64,000 nucleotides of DNA from Rhizobium sp. RU36D (GTDB lineage: Bacteria > Pseudomonadota > Alphaproteobacteria > Rhizobiales > Rhizobiaceae): assembly GCF_900176345.1 (NCBI RefSeq), contig NZ_FWXU01000009.1, positions 1 to 64,000 on the forward strand. Reading direction: 5' to 3'. The notes beneath the pieces are model-generated. The model was given only the letters and a program-made list of their open reading frames with translations. It had not been told where the DNA came from and did no database searches. Positions 1 through 10,815 of this stretch are shown here, piece by piece (position 1 is the stretch's first letter; each line of letters starts with the position of its first letter). The position numbers and the translations under genes were made by a program.

Positions 1-251
1 GTCCTGACCGGGACGACGTGGCAAGGGTGGCGTTGTTCTGGTTGATCCGCAGGGCCGTGGACAAGGGCCAGGAGGCCGAGCTTGAGACGTTCCAGCGCGT
101 GATCGTCTCCATGCTCACCGAGCAGGGCTTCGATGAGCGCGAAAGCGATGCCGTCTTCGATGACCTCGTCGCCAAGTACCGGTCCGGTGGCCTTCCCTTC
201 CGCAGGAAGCTCCATCTGCTCTTTCCGGACCGAAACGAACGGGAGACGTGA
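1..251 (+). CDS. C-terminal fragment of an unknown protein (cut by window start)
   Basis: The reading frame is open to the left edge, so this is the 3' end of a gene that begins outside the window; the in-window GTG at 18 is probably not its start. The visible 80 or so residues are charged and helical-looking (about residues 10-50 contain VDKGQEAELE and LTEQGFDERE) and end LLFPDRNERET. There is no signal peptide, membrane segment or recognisable motif. It lies on the same side of the tRNA-Ser as the integrase, so it may be cargo of the integrated element. I do not recognise the family and give no function. Confidence 0.5.
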   Translation, partial: PDRDDVARVALFWLIRRAVDKGQEAELETFQRVIVSMLTEQGFDERESDAVFDDLVAKYRSGGLPFRRKLHLLFPDRNERET

Positions 252-311
252 GCCGTCACTCTATCGGGCCCGGCTCTTTCCTCCACTATCGTCTTCCCAC
301 GCTCCTCGCGC

Positions 312-370
312 CAAACGGCGTTTGCTCAGTGGATACCTGTTCCCCCCATTACTTCTTAAAACGCCGTTTG
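312..370. repeat. Inverted repeat between convergent genes
   Basis: CAAACGGCGTTTG at 312-324 is matched in inverted orientation by AAACGCCGTTTG at 359-370. Each arm is itself nearly palindromic. It sits in the 209-bp gap between a plus-strand gene ending at 251 and a minus-strand gene ending at 461, where a two-way terminator would be expected, but no clear T-run follows either arm. A protein-binding site is the alternative. Confidence 0.3.
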
Positions 371-460
371 ATTCTGAATCGATTTTCCAGAGTGCGACAA
401 CGAGGTAGGGCAGCGAAGCGCGCACGTTTCCTGCTCATGACGAGGTCGGCACCTAAGCCT

Positions 461-1486
461 TCAAGACACAGTCACCGGCTTCGACCGCAGCATGCTGGCC
501 GTCGCCGGATCGGCACGCCGGCAAAGGCGCGGCGGTAATCCCTTCATGATCAGTTCTGCATCGGCAACGGCCATGGATCCCAAGGCATAGAACGCGTCGC
601 GTGTGCCGCCCGTCCTATGGGCAGAAAGAAGAATGCCGGAGACTTTGCGAACAGGATCGTCTGCAGCGACAGGTTCTTCCGGGAAAACGTCCGTTGCGAC
701 TTTGATGTGGCCCGATTCGGCTGCCTCTATCATCGCCGAGAAGTCAACGAGAGCGGCCCGGCTCATCAGCAGGAAGGCGGCCCCCGGCCTCATCATGGCG
801 AATTCGTTCTTGCCGATGAACCCTTGGTTCTGAAGAGTGACGCTTGCAAAGACAAAGACGACCTGGCTTTCGCGCAGGACCTCTTCAAGCGTCGATGGCT
901 GACAGTCCAGTCGTTCGACGATCTCATTGGGAAGCCATGGATCTAATACGCGGACCTTATTCTTAAACGGGCGGATGAGTTCGCGAAGTTCACGGCCAAG
1001 ATCTCCGAAGCCGATGATCCCCACGGGTGCTCCGGCAAAGCGAAAGGTGTTCGCGTTGCCCTCAAGGCCGTAGCGCTCGGTGCCCTGACGAAAGTCCCGA
1101 TCCGCTGCGGTAATGCCACGCGCGAGGTCAAGCGCCATTGCCAGTGACGCTTCCGCCACCGGGGACGCAAATGCCGAGGCAGGCGTAATCACCCATATCC
1201 CGCGCTCAACGCAGGCCTGGTAGTCGATGTTCGGCAGAAAGTTCGACTCGACATTGATGATGGCCTTCAGCCCGGGAGCTTTGTCGAGCCGCTCCTTTGG
1301 CATATCTGTCTGGCCGAATATCAGCACCGTATTGGGAAGATACCGCTCCACCTCGTCAGCGGACATCGGACGATGTTCTGACACGATGACGTCCCCCAGA
1401 GCCTCAAGTCGAGCCTTGACGGCGGGTTCCATGATCAGTTCGAGTGTCCTCGGTAGCGGATCGACAAGAATAATGCTGCGGCTCAT
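461..1486 (-). CDS. D-isomer-specific 2-hydroxyacid dehydrogenase family protein
   Basis: A 341-residue NAD(P)-dependent oxidoreductase of the D-2-hydroxyacid dehydrogenase family. Seen: a Rossmann dinucleotide motif GIIGFGDLG near residue 157, the substrate-binding Arg in MSRAALVDFSAMIEA, the Glu in DVFPEEP and the catalytic His in SAHRTGGT, so the Arg/Glu/His triad is intact. The family interconverts 2-oxoacids and D-2-hydroxyacids, or oxidises phosphoglycerate or phosphonate-like substrates; the substrate cannot be told here. It lies just downstream of the integrase on the same strand (118-bp gap), so it is probably cargo of the integrated element. It is not SerA: there is no C-terminal ACT domain. 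Confidence 0.82.
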   Translation of the reverse strand: MSRSIILVDPLPRTLELIMEPAVKARLEALGDVIVSEHRPMSADEVERYLPNTVLIFGQTDMPKERLDKAPGLKAIINVESNFLPNIDYQACVERGIWVITPASAFASPVAEASLAMALDLARGITAADRDFRQGTERYGLEGNANTFRFAGAPVGIIGFGDLGRELRELIRPFKNKVRVLDPWLPNEIVERLDCQPSTLEEVLRESQVVFVFASVTLQNQGFIGKNEFAMMRPGAAFLLMSRAALVDFSAMIEAAESGHIKVATDVFPEEPVAADDPVRKVSGILLSAHRTGGTRDAFYALGSMAVADAELIMKGLPPRLCRRADPATASMLRSKPVTVS

Positions 1487-1603
1487 TGCTTCCTCCCACG
1501 AGAATCGCAGTTTGCCAGAAGACTAGCCGGAAAAGGCCTTCACGGGACCCCTGCTCCGTGGGGCCTGACAAGATAACCGCGTTACCCTTCATTGAGGCGG
1601 AAA

Positions 1604-3493
1604 TCATTTCCGCTTTGGCGGACCCGCAACACGTTTGCGCTTGGCAATCGCGTCGAAGTCCAGTCCCCTGAAGATCGAGTAGTCGATCTCCGGATCGAGC
1701 GGCAGGGTTTTCAGCTTGCGCGCTTCCTTTTCCGTGGCGACTTCGAAACCGTAGAGATCATGCTCGTCGCTTCCCGCGCTGTGTCCAGCCTGCACCCGCC
1801 GCTCGCGGGCATCGACGCCCGATTCACGCATGTCCTGAATATTGCCGCTTCGAAGCGAGTGGAACACCTCGCGTCGACCAGTGCTTTTTTCACCCTTCTT
1901 CGGCTTGATGCCCGCCTTCGTGAACAGGCGCTGCATGTAGGATGAGCCGCTCTTGCTGGGGTCCGCGAGTTTCATGATGTTGGGAAATAGAAAGTTCGAT
2001 CCCTGGCGGGTTGCCCATTCGATGAAGCCAATTTCATACAGGAAGTCGTGCAAAACGAAGTAGCGTTCGCTATCCTGCGTCTTGACAGGGACGGTGGTCC
2101 AGACGCCGTTGATCTGCGAAAGACGGGTCACTTGCCCCACCCATACCTCCGGGAACTGTTCGCGGATATCGTTTCCGCGCAGATGGATCAGCAACCCCAG
2201 ACGTCGAGAGGTGAGATGCCCGAGGAGAGGCAGCATGATGTCCTCCATCAGCCCGGACTCAACACCCGTTCGGAACAGGGTATTCATCTTTGATGTGCCG
2301 ATAGGGGTTGCCTTGCGCGGGCTGGCGGCCGTCTTCGGGATCTTGATTTCTACCCCGGCGAACGGATCGCGGAAGCCACCTGCGGTGATCGAGGAACGGA
2401 TCGCTGCCTTGATAACAGCCAGATAGCCTTCTTGAAGCGTCTTTTCGGCCAGGGGCCTCAGGTGAAGATCCTTGTTGTTCTCGATGACCTGCCAGGTCGT
2501 GTGATCCGGATCACGCTTGTTATTATCTGCAGGCCAGTACTGCATATAATTGACGAAGGCCTGAAGGTCAGCCGGAAGATAGGTGTCGACAGGATGATCG
2601 CCGATCAACTCGATGAAAAGAGCGAGGCGGCTCTCTGCCGTCGAAAGATCGCGTGCGATGTTGGCTCCGCCAGCAATACGTCGCGCGGCGATGTAGGTCG
2701 GGATCACGTCGCTGAGTTTTGGCTGAATTGATTTTGGCCGCCTGACGGTGCGCCGGTCCAGTTCGAAGGCTGGAATCAGTTTGCCGTCGGCATCGCGCGG
2801 CATGTCACGCTCGTGCCAGGGTACGTCAGTGGCTGTTTGACGATCAACCATGTCGGCCTGTGACATGACCGATACATGGGCTGCCGACTGTGGTGCGCCC
2901 GGGGTCAGCGGCGGGGCGGGATCCGAGAGCGCGGAGGAGGCTGAAAGTTTCGCGATAGCGGACTGTTTCAGCATCTCCGCATGGCCCACCACAAGTTCGT
3001 TGAAGGACTCGCCACGGGCCTGCCGCTCCAGTTCCCGGTTGAGGCTGACGAGGTCACGGATGCCAGCAGCCTTTTGCATCTCCTCGACGGGAATCGGTGC
3101 GTCCGAGCGGTCGATCATCCGGAGATAGGCCTTCAGCTCGCCCTTCATCTCGATGACGGCTTCCACTGCCCGCATCTCGCTGTCGTCGTCGTCCTGCATG
3201 CCTCTGCCGTGCCTCATCTCATCGAACATCAATCTGGCCTTCGCCGCCAGAAGGTCGGCCAGGAGTCTTGCGCGCCTGTGGGAACAGGCGCCGAGACTGA
3301 GCCGCAAGGGCGGGATGGCACGCGTGCCGCCGCTCGTCTTCGGCATCTTAATCTGGAAGATGTAAACGGACCCTGATTTGGCGAGGTAGGGACCAGGCCC
3401 CCGGCCCTTGGGCTTTGCAGACGGTGTCTGATTCGACGGCTCGGGCGATACCCCGACGTGTACCGGAAGGTGTACCGGGCGCGATACCTGCAT
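1604..3493 (-). CDS. Tyrosine-type site-specific recombinase/integrase
   Basis: About 629 residues; ATG at 3493 is preferred because GAGGAG lies 8 nt upstream (a GTG three codons earlier is possible). The C-terminal third holds the tyrosine-recombinase catalytic set: Arg in HLTSRRLGLLIHL, the H-x-x-R box HSLRSGNIQDM, Gly-His in VQAGHSAGS and the presumed nucleophile Tyr in DLYGFEV. The long N-terminal half is charged and probably holds the arm-binding and core-binding domains. It is longer than phage lambda-type integrases (about 350-400 aa). It starts 91 bp from the 3' end of tRNA-Ser and reads away from it, the usual arrangement for an island or ICE integrase at its attachment site, with the element extending towards and beyond position 1. 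Confidence 0.88.
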   Translation of the reverse strand: MQVSRPVHLPVHVGVSPEPSNQTPSAKPKGRGPGPYLAKSGSVYIFQIKMPKTSGGTRAIPPLRLSLGACSHRRARLLADLLAAKARLMFDEMRHGRGMQDDDDSEMRAVEAVIEMKGELKAYLRMIDRSDAPIPVEEMQKAAGIRDLVSLNRELERQARGESFNELVVGHAEMLKQSAIAKLSASSALSDPAPPLTPGAPQSAAHVSVMSQADMVDRQTATDVPWHERDMPRDADGKLIPAFELDRRTVRRPKSIQPKLSDVIPTYIAARRIAGGANIARDLSTAESRLALFIELIGDHPVDTYLPADLQAFVNYMQYWPADNNKRDPDHTTWQVIENNKDLHLRPLAEKTLQEGYLAVIKAAIRSSITAGGFRDPFAGVEIKIPKTAASPRKATPIGTSKMNTLFRTGVESGLMEDIMLPLLGHLTSRRLGLLIHLRGNDIREQFPEVWVGQVTRLSQINGVWTTVPVKTQDSERYFVLHDFLYEIGFIEWATRQGSNFLFPNIMKLADPSKSGSSYMQRLFTKAGIKPKKGEKSTGRREVFHSLRSGNIQDMRESGVDARERRVQAGHSAGSDEHDLYGFEVATEKEARKLKTLPLDPEIDYSIFRGLDFDAIAKRKRVAGPPKRK

Positions 3494-3561
3494 GATTTTC
3501 ACTCCTCAAGGGCCGCTGGCGAGCAGAGGTTTTGCGAGGAAATCCAAGGTCTTGCAGGTAA

Positions 3562-3593
3562 CTGGCGGAGAGTGAACACAACCTGGCGGAGAG
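3562..3593. repeat. Short direct repeat of the tRNA-Ser 3' end (possible att remnant)
   Basis: CTGGCGGAGAG occurs at 3562-3572 and again at 3583-3593, where it covers the discriminator, CCA and acceptor end of tRNA-Ser. The copies are 21 bp apart and lie between the integrase and the tRNA. They could be an attachment-site duplication, an integrase arm site, or chance; the spacing is too short to bound a gene cassette. Confidence 0.4.
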
Positions 3594-3673
3594 GGTGGGA
3601 TTCGAACCCACGATACGGTTGCCCGTATGCCGCATTTCGAGTGCGGTGCTTTCGACCACTCAGCCACCTCTCC
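3584..3673 (-). tRNA. tRNA-Ser(CGA)
   Basis: A 90-nt minus-strand tRNA with encoded CCA. The acceptor GGAGAGG pairs with CCTCTCC, the discriminator is G, and the T-loop GGTTCGAATCC is intact. The anticodon loop CTCGAAA puts anticodon CGA at 3639-3637, reading UCG. The long variable arm (CATACGGGCAACCGTATCG) is typical of class II serine tRNAs. It appears to serve as the integration site of the element to its left; the tRNA remains complete. Confidence 0.97.
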
Positions 3674-3709
3674 GGTCACATTGGTCGGCGCATGTGTTGC
3701 GCGGGCTGT

Positions 3710-3738
3710 CTCATAGCGATGAAAGATCGGGCTGACAA
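3710..3738 (-). promoter_or_regulatory. Candidate promoter of tRNA-Ser
   Basis: On the minus strand TTGTCA (3738-3733) is followed after 17 bp by TATGAG (3715-3710), 36 bp before the tRNA 5' end. Spacing and position fit a housekeeping-sigma promoter; not tested. Confidence 0.5.
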
Positions 3739-3770
3739 GGGCGAATATCAAAACAGCCTAAGCTTTTATC

Positions 3771-3799
3771 TTGACAGTTTTTTGCGCCTCACGTATGCG
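3771..3799 (+). promoter_or_regulatory. Candidate promoter of rplU-rpmA
   Basis: A consensus TTGACA (3771-3776) is followed after exactly 17 bp by TATGCG (3794-3799). This would leave a leader of about 165 nt before rplU. The leader contains short hairpins (for example TGCC-TCGCAT-GGCA) but no recognised riboswitch. Confidence 0.6.
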
Positions 3800-3972
3800 G
3801 GCGGTGAATTAGGCATGGGCTAACTGTGTCTTGATTTCTCTGCCTCGCATGGCAGGGCTTCACCGGCGGATATCTCGGGCTCTTTGGAACCTTCTTTATC
3901 CGCTCCATCCGACTGGCAAAAAGACGGCCGTCCCAAGGGATAAGAGCCGGAACGAACATGAAAGGATAAAAA

Positions 3973-4287
3973 ATGTTCGCAGTCATCAAGACCGGCGGTA
4001 AGCAGTACCGCGTAAGCGCCAACGACGTTCTGACCATCGAAAAGCTGGAAGCAGACGCAGGCGCATCCATCGAATTCACCGAAGTTCTCGTTGTCGGCGT
4101 CGGCGCCGATGCCAAGTTCGGCGCCCCCTTCGTGGCTGGCGCGTCGGTCAAGGCTGAAGTCGTCGAGCACAATCGCGGCAAGAAGGTCATCGCCTTCAAG
4201 AAGCGTCGTCGCCAGAACTCCAAGCGGTCGCGCGGCCATCGCCAGCACCACACGGTCGTCCGTATCACGGACATCGTGGCAGCTTGA
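3973..4287 (+). CDS. rplU: 50S ribosomal protein L21
   Basis: 104 residues starting [14 protein letters not shown], the signature start of bacterial L21, with the basic RNA-binding stretch [17 protein letters not shown] in the C-terminal third (residues 76-92) and full family length. It binds 23S rRNA in the large subunit. AAGGAT precedes the ATG. It is followed by rpmA after 37 bp, the near-universal L21-L27 pair, and both are probably read from the promoter at 3771-3799. Confidence 0.98.
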   Translation: MFAVIKTGGKQYRVSANDVLTIEKLEADAGASIEFTEVLVVGVGADAKFGAPFVAGASVKAEVVEHNRGKKVIAFKKRRRQNSKRSRGHRQHHTVVRITDIVAA

Positions 4288-4324
4288 ACGGTTAACGAGA
4301 AACAAGGTTTAAAGGAGAAATCCC

Positions 4325-4597
4325 ATGGCACATAAAAAAGCTGGCGGTTCCTCGCGTAACGGTCGCGATTCCAACTCCAAGCGTCTTGGCGTGAAGAAGT
4401 TCGGCGGCGAAGTCGTCGTTGCGGGCAACATCATCGTGCGTCAGCGCGGCACCCAGTGGCATCCAGGCGCCAATGTCGGCCTTGGCAAGGACCATACCCT
4501 TTTTGCTCTGTCCGCCGGCAATGTTGCGTACCGTACCAAGGCCAATGGCCGAGTATACGTGTCCGTAATGCCGAAAGCGGCAGAAGCAGCGGAATAA
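4325..4597 (+). CDS. rpmA: 50S ribosomal protein L27
   Basis: 90 residues beginning [20 protein letters not shown], the conserved L27 N-terminus that reaches towards the peptidyl-transferase centre. AAGGAG stands 7 nt before the ATG. The N-terminus begins directly with AHKKAGGS, so there is no cleavable extension of the Firmicutes type. Second gene of the rplU-rpmA unit; a strong terminator follows. Confidence 0.98.
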   Translation: MAHKKAGGSSRNGRDSNSKRLGVKKFGGEVVVAGNIIVRQRGTQWHPGANVGLGKDHTLFALSAGNVAYRTKANGRVYVSVMPKAAEAAE

Positions 4598-4663
4598 GCC
4601 GGTAGCGCTTTAAAACAGCCGGCGTCACATCGACCCGGCTGGCCGTATCAGGTTCAGACAAGA

Positions 4664-4706
4664 CAAAAGGGGAGATGGGGCGCCACCCAACTCCCTTTTT
4701 TCTTTG
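4664..4706 (+). terminator. Rho-independent terminator after rpmA
   Basis: GGGGAGATGGGG pairs across a GCGCC region with ACCCAACTCCC (interrupted stem), followed by TTTTTT CTTTG and a second T-run. It separates the ribosomal genes from the acetyltransferases. Confidence 0.75.
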
Positions 4707-4733
4707 CCTTTTTTCCAACAGAGGAGCTGAACC

Positions 4734-5366
4734 ATGCAAAGCGAACTATTAAGGGCAGACCAACAACGGTCTCCCGAAAGCCGGTTGAGGCCGGATCGGT
4801 TAAGGAGCGATTGCCCCGTCTTATTGTCACAAAGGCTCGTCCTGCGCGCGCCTCATGAAGACGACATCGACGCCCTTGCCCATCTCGCCAATAATGCCGC
4901 CATTGCGACCATGGTGTCGCGCATGCCGCATCCCTACACCGCCAAGGACGCCGCCGATTTCGTGCGACGTTCCGCAATTGGCGAGATTGGCAAATGCGTC
5001 TATGCCATCACCAAAGGTGACAACGGCGCCTTTCTCGGTTGCTGCGCGCTTGAGCCCCATCCCGGCGGCGATACGCTGGAACTGGGCTATTGGCTGGGTC
5101 AGCCCTTCTGGAACCAGGGCTATGCCACGGAAGCCGCCCATGCCCTGATCGACATGGCCTTCCGCACGCGGCAGATCGCCCATATCGATGCCCGGTGCCG
5201 GGTCACCAACATCCCCTCGCGGCGGGTGATCCAGAAATGCGGCTTCCAGTTCCAGGGCTCCGGTATGGTCGGCAACATCGCCATGGGCGGCATGATGCCG
5301 GTCGAATGGTACCGGCTCGACCGCAAGACCTGGATGTCCCTGAAGAGCTGGGGGGACATGCGATGA
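4734..5366 (+). CDS. GNAT family N-acetyltransferase (first of a tandem pair)
   Basis: 210 residues; GAGGAG lies 8 nt before the ATG. A RimJ/RimL-like GNAT fold is indicated by LRAPHEDDIDALAHL near residue 37, LELGYWLGQPFWNQGYATEAA around residues 113-133 (the acetyl-CoA pyrophosphate loop is the NQGYAT part) and ARCRVTNIPSRRVIQKCGF, the usual strand and helix near the C-terminus. It would transfer an acetyl group from acetyl-CoA to a small molecule or protein amine; the substrate is unknown. Its TGA overlaps the ATG of the next acetyltransferase by 4 bp, so the two are translationally coupled. Confidence 0.88.
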   Translation: MQSELLRADQQRSPESRLRPDRLRSDCPVLLSQRLVLRAPHEDDIDALAHLANNAAIATMVSRMPHPYTAKDAADFVRRSAIGEIGKCVYAITKGDNGAFLGCCALEPHPGGDTLELGYWLGQPFWNQGYATEAAHALIDMAFRTRQIAHIDARCRVTNIPSRRVIQKCGFQFQGSGMVGNIAMGGMMPVEWYRLDRKTWMSLKSWGDMR

Positions 5367-5929
5367 CGGTCGATCTCCTGCGACGTCCGGCCCAGCAGCT
5401 TGGCCCCTGCCCGGTCATCCGCACGGCACGTCTCGTGCTGAGGCCCCATCGGCTTGAGGATGCGGATGCGATCGCGCATTCCCTTGGCGACTTCGCGGTC
5501 ACGCGCATGCTATCGCGCGTGCCGCAACCCTATCATCGCCAGGATGCGGTGGACTGGCTCACGTCGGAGCCGGCAGGGCCGAAACCATGGAACCTCGCCA
5601 TCACATCAGATGGCAATGACCATATCGGCATGGTGGGGCTGGAGCTTCGCCACGGTCGGTGGCACATCGGCTATTGGCTCGGCCGTCCCCATTGGGGCAA
5701 GGGTTTGATGACGGAGGCGGCGGCCGCGGCCATCGATCGCTTCTTCGATGCCCTGCCGGAAGCGACCCTCTATTCCGGCGCATTTGCCGATAATGGAGCC
5801 TCGCTCCGGATCCAGGAAAAGCTCGGTTTCCGTGTCACTCACAGCAACCAGGTCTATAGCCTGTCACGCAATGCCATGGCACCGCATATCGAGACGAAAC
5901 TGACCAGGGCCGAATTTCGCCGGCCCTGA
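5363..5929 (+). CDS. GNAT family N-acetyltransferase (second of a tandem pair)
   Basis: 188 residues from the ATG in the ATGA overlap with the preceding gene. It is related to its neighbour: TARLVLRPHRLEDADAIAHS near residue 20, a cofactor loop in HIGYWLGRPHWGKGLMTEAA, and LRIQEKLGFRVTHSNQVYS near the end. It is shorter than its neighbour at the N-terminus. The pair looks like an old tandem duplication that has diverged. The frame extends upstream inside the first gene, but the overlapping ATG with coupled translation is the sensible start. Substrate unknown. Confidence 0.88.
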   Translation: MTVDLLRRPAQQLGPCPVIRTARLVLRPHRLEDADAIAHSLGDFAVTRMLSRVPQPYHRQDAVDWLTSEPAGPKPWNLAITSDGNDHIGMVGLELRHGRWHIGYWLGRPHWGKGLMTEAAAAAIDRFFDALPEATLYSGAFADNGASLRIQEKLGFRVTHSNQVYSLSRNAMAPHIETKLTRAEFRRP

Positions 5930-6032
5930 TCCCGCGCTTGGCCGGGCGGCGCTTGTCACCCGGCCAGGCGGAAAAACCCGTGATTATTCTTTGACGCCGG
6001 GCTGAAGCAGGGATATCGATGCCCTCTCATGA

Positions 6033-8336
<2,304 letters not shown>

Positions 8337-8344
<8 letters not shown>

Positions 8345-9623
8345 ACGTGTCGCCCAGGAAGCAGCCAGCATTGAAGAGCTGATGCTTCAGATCGGACGCA
8401 ATGCCAAGGCAGCGGCGCGACCACTGGCGACCGCATCGACGGAGCAGAAGAACCGTGCGCTTGAAGCCATGGCCTCTGCCATTCTCGCCTCCGAGGCGGA
8501 CATCCTGGCCGCCAATGCCAAGGATCTGGAGAAGGTCCGCGACAGCGGCCTGCAAGCCTCCTTCATCGACCGGCTGACACTGAGCAAGGATCGCATCGCC
8601 GCCATGGCGCAGGGTCTTCGCGAGGTAGCCGAGCTGAAGGATCCGGTGGGCGAGGTCATCGCCGCCTGGGACCGGCCCAATGGATTGCATATCGAGCGCG
8701 TGCGCACGCCGCTCGGCGTCATCGGCGTCATCTATGAGAGCCGGCCCAATGTGACGGCCGATGCCGGCGCGCTGTGCCTGAAGGCCGGCAATGCCGTGAT
8801 CCTGCGCGGCGGGTCGGATTCGGCGCTGTCCTCGCGGGCAATCCATGCCTGCCTGGTCAAAGGGTTGGTCGAGGCCGGATTGCCGGAAGCGGCCATTCAA
8901 TTGGTCCCTGTGACGGATCGCGCCGCCGTCGGCGCCATGCTGACGGGCCTTGACGGCGCCATCGACGTGATCGTGCCCCGCGGCGGAAAAAGCCTCGTCG
9001 CCCGCGTCCAGTCGGAGGCGCGCGTACCGGTCTTCGCCCATCTCGAAGGCCTCTGCCATATCTATGTGGATGCCTCGGCCGATCTCGACATGGCAAAGCG
9101 TATCGTGGTCAATGCCAAGATGCGGCGCACCGGCATCTGCGGCGCCGCCGAGACGCTGTTGATCGACAGCGCCGCCATGAACAGCCATCTTCAACCCCTT
9201 ATCGAGGCGCTGCTGGCAGCCGGCTGCGAAGTGCGGGCCTCGCCGATCGTGCTGAAGGTCATTCCCGGCCTCAAGCCCGCGACGGAAGAGGATTGGCGCA
9301 CAGAATATCTCGATGCGATCATTTCGGTCGCCGTGGTCGATGGCATCTCCGGCGCCATCGACCACATAGCCCGCTATTCGTCCAACCACACCGAGGCTGT
9401 CATTGCCGAGGATCCCGAGGTGGTCGAGCGCTTCTTCAACGAGATCGATTCAGCAATCCTCCTGCACAATGCCTCGACGCAATTCGCCGATGGCGGCGAA
9501 TTTGGCATGGGTGGCGAGATCGGCATCGCTACGGGCAAGATGCATGCGCGCGGCCCCGTGGGCGTGGAGCAATTGACCTCGTTTAAGTACCGCGTTCACG
9601 GCACCGGCCAGATCAGGCCCTGA
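8337..9623 (+). CDS. proA: Glutamate-5-semialdehyde dehydrogenase (gamma-glutamyl phosphate reductase)
   Basis: 428 residues from the ATG at 8337 ([16 protein letters not shown]). It reduces gamma-glutamyl phosphate to glutamate semialdehyde, the second proline step. Aldehyde-dehydrogenase superfamily features are seen: [19 protein letters not shown] and [17 protein letters not shown] in the NADPH-binding half, [17 protein letters not shown] carrying the catalytic Cys, and [21 protein letters not shown] near the C-terminus. The start codon lies inside the last codons of proB. Confidence 0.97.
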
Positions 9624-9624
9624 C

Positions 9625-10245
9625 GTGAGCGGACAGGAAGTCGCCTATCGTTACCGCGTCATGCCGCATACGGAACGCGGCATGGTCGTCGGCCTGTTCG
9701 GCGGCTCCTTCAATCCGCCGCACGAGGGCCACAAGCTGGTGGCGGAAATCGCATTGCGCCGGCTTGGCCTGAAGCAGCTCTGGTGGATGGTGACGCCCGG
9801 CAATCCCCTGAAGAGTCATAAAGAATTGGCACCGCTGGCCGACCGGCTGGCGATGAGCGAGGCGATGGCGGACGACCCGCGAATCAAGGTCACCGCCTTC
9901 GAGCAGGCGCTTGGTACCTCCTATACCGCACGGACGCTGGATCATGTGAAGGCGCGCAATCCCCATGCCCGATTCATCTGGATCATGGGTGCCGACAACC
10001 TGAAGAGCTTTCACCACTGGCAGCAATGGCAGAGGATCGTGACGACCTTTCCGATCGCGGTGATCGACCGTCCCGGCTCCACGCTGTCCTACCTGTCATC
10101 GAAGATGGCGCGCACCTTTGACTATGCGCGGATCGATGAGGATGATGCCGGCGTGCTCTGGAAGAAGAAGGCCCCGGCATGGACCTTCATCCATGGCCCG
10201 CGATCGACCTTGAGTTCCACCGCGCTGCGCGCCGCCCGCCCTTGA
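9625..10245 (+). CDS. nadD: Nicotinate-nucleotide adenylyltransferase
   Basis: It adenylates nicotinate mononucleotide to deamido-NAD, the penultimate step of NAD synthesis. Seen: the nucleotidyltransferase motif GLFGGSFNPPHEGH, WWMVTPGNPLK, the FIWIMGADNLKSFHHW motif, and the C-terminal TLSSTALR that corresponds to the ISSTxIR motif. The start is uncertain: GTG at 9625 lies 1 bp after proA, while ATG at 9661 (MPHTERGMVVG) is closer to the fold and to typical lengths (about 195 aa); neither has a strong ribosome binding site. It continues the obgE-proBA unit. Confidence 0.95.
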   Translation: MSGQEVAYRYRVMPHTERGMVVGLFGGSFNPPHEGHKLVAEIALRRLGLKQLWWMVTPGNPLKSHKELAPLADRLAMSEAMADDPRIKVTAFEQALGTSYTARTLDHVKARNPHARFIWIMGADNLKSFHHWQQWQRIVTTFPIAVIDRPGSTLSYLSSKMARTFDYARIDEDDAGVLWKKKAPAWTFIHGPRSTLSSTALRAARP

Positions 10246-10306
10246 AAGATTAACCATTTGATGCCACCTTTTAGGGGTGACGTGTGCCCATGGGCACGAG
10301 TCGCGC

Positions 10307-10756
10307 ATGTGTTGTTCTGTTACTGCAAGGAAAGGAAGCACTCTGCCAACAGTACACACCAAGGGCAAGACGGCCACCGTCCTTCCCAAAAGCCCGGAAC
10401 GTGGCGTCGATGCCGCAGCCCGCGCGCTTGAACTGGTCCTCGCGAGCCTTGAGGACTCCAAAGCTGAAGATATCGTCTCCATCAACATCATGGGTAAATC
10501 GGCGCTGGGCGACCACATGGTTGTCGTCTCTGGCCGTTCGAACCGTCATGTGACCGCGATCAGCGAACACCTGGTCAGCGATCTGAAAGACGAGGGTTTC
10601 GGCGCCCCGCGCGTCGAGGGACTGGAAACCGGCGACTGGGTGCTCATCGATACCGGTGACATCATCGTCCATGTTTTCCGTCCGGAGGTCCGAGCCTTCT
10701 ACAACATCGAAAAGATGTGGGCGGCGCCGGACATGGAAGAAAACCGGCTGCACTGA
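10307..10756 (+). CDS. rsfS: Ribosomal silencing factor RsfS
   Basis: The DUF143/RsfS domain starts around GVDAAARALELVLASLEDSKA and includes DIVSINIMGKSALGDHMVV, GRSNRHVTAISEHL and TGDWVLIDTGDIIVHVFRPE. The protein binds L14 (uL14) and blocks subunit joining in starved cells. The start is doubtful. ATG 10307 is used here but has no Shine-Dalgarno; the purine run AAGGAAAGGAAG at 10327-10338 lies just before CTG 10343, which would give a protein beginning LPTVHTKGKT. GTG 10277 is a third option. It follows nadD and precedes rlmH, a very common order. Confidence 0.93.
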   Translation: MCCSVTARKGSTLPTVHTKGKTATVLPKSPERGVDAAARALELVLASLEDSKAEDIVSINIMGKSALGDHMVVVSGRSNRHVTAISEHLVSDLKDEGFGAPRVEGLETGDWVLIDTGDIIVHVFRPEVRAFYNIEKMWAAPDMEENRLH

Positions 10757-10815
10757 GCCTGGGCGCAAATAGCCAAGGTCAGGAACCGTCAAAGCCACAG
10801 GGCTCCGTGAGCATT

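Noticed and set aside
5090..5362. N-terminal extension of the second acetyltransferase frame inside the first
   Set aside because: The extension overlaps the first acetyltransferase fully, has no domain, and the ATGA overlap gives a natural coupled start at 5363.
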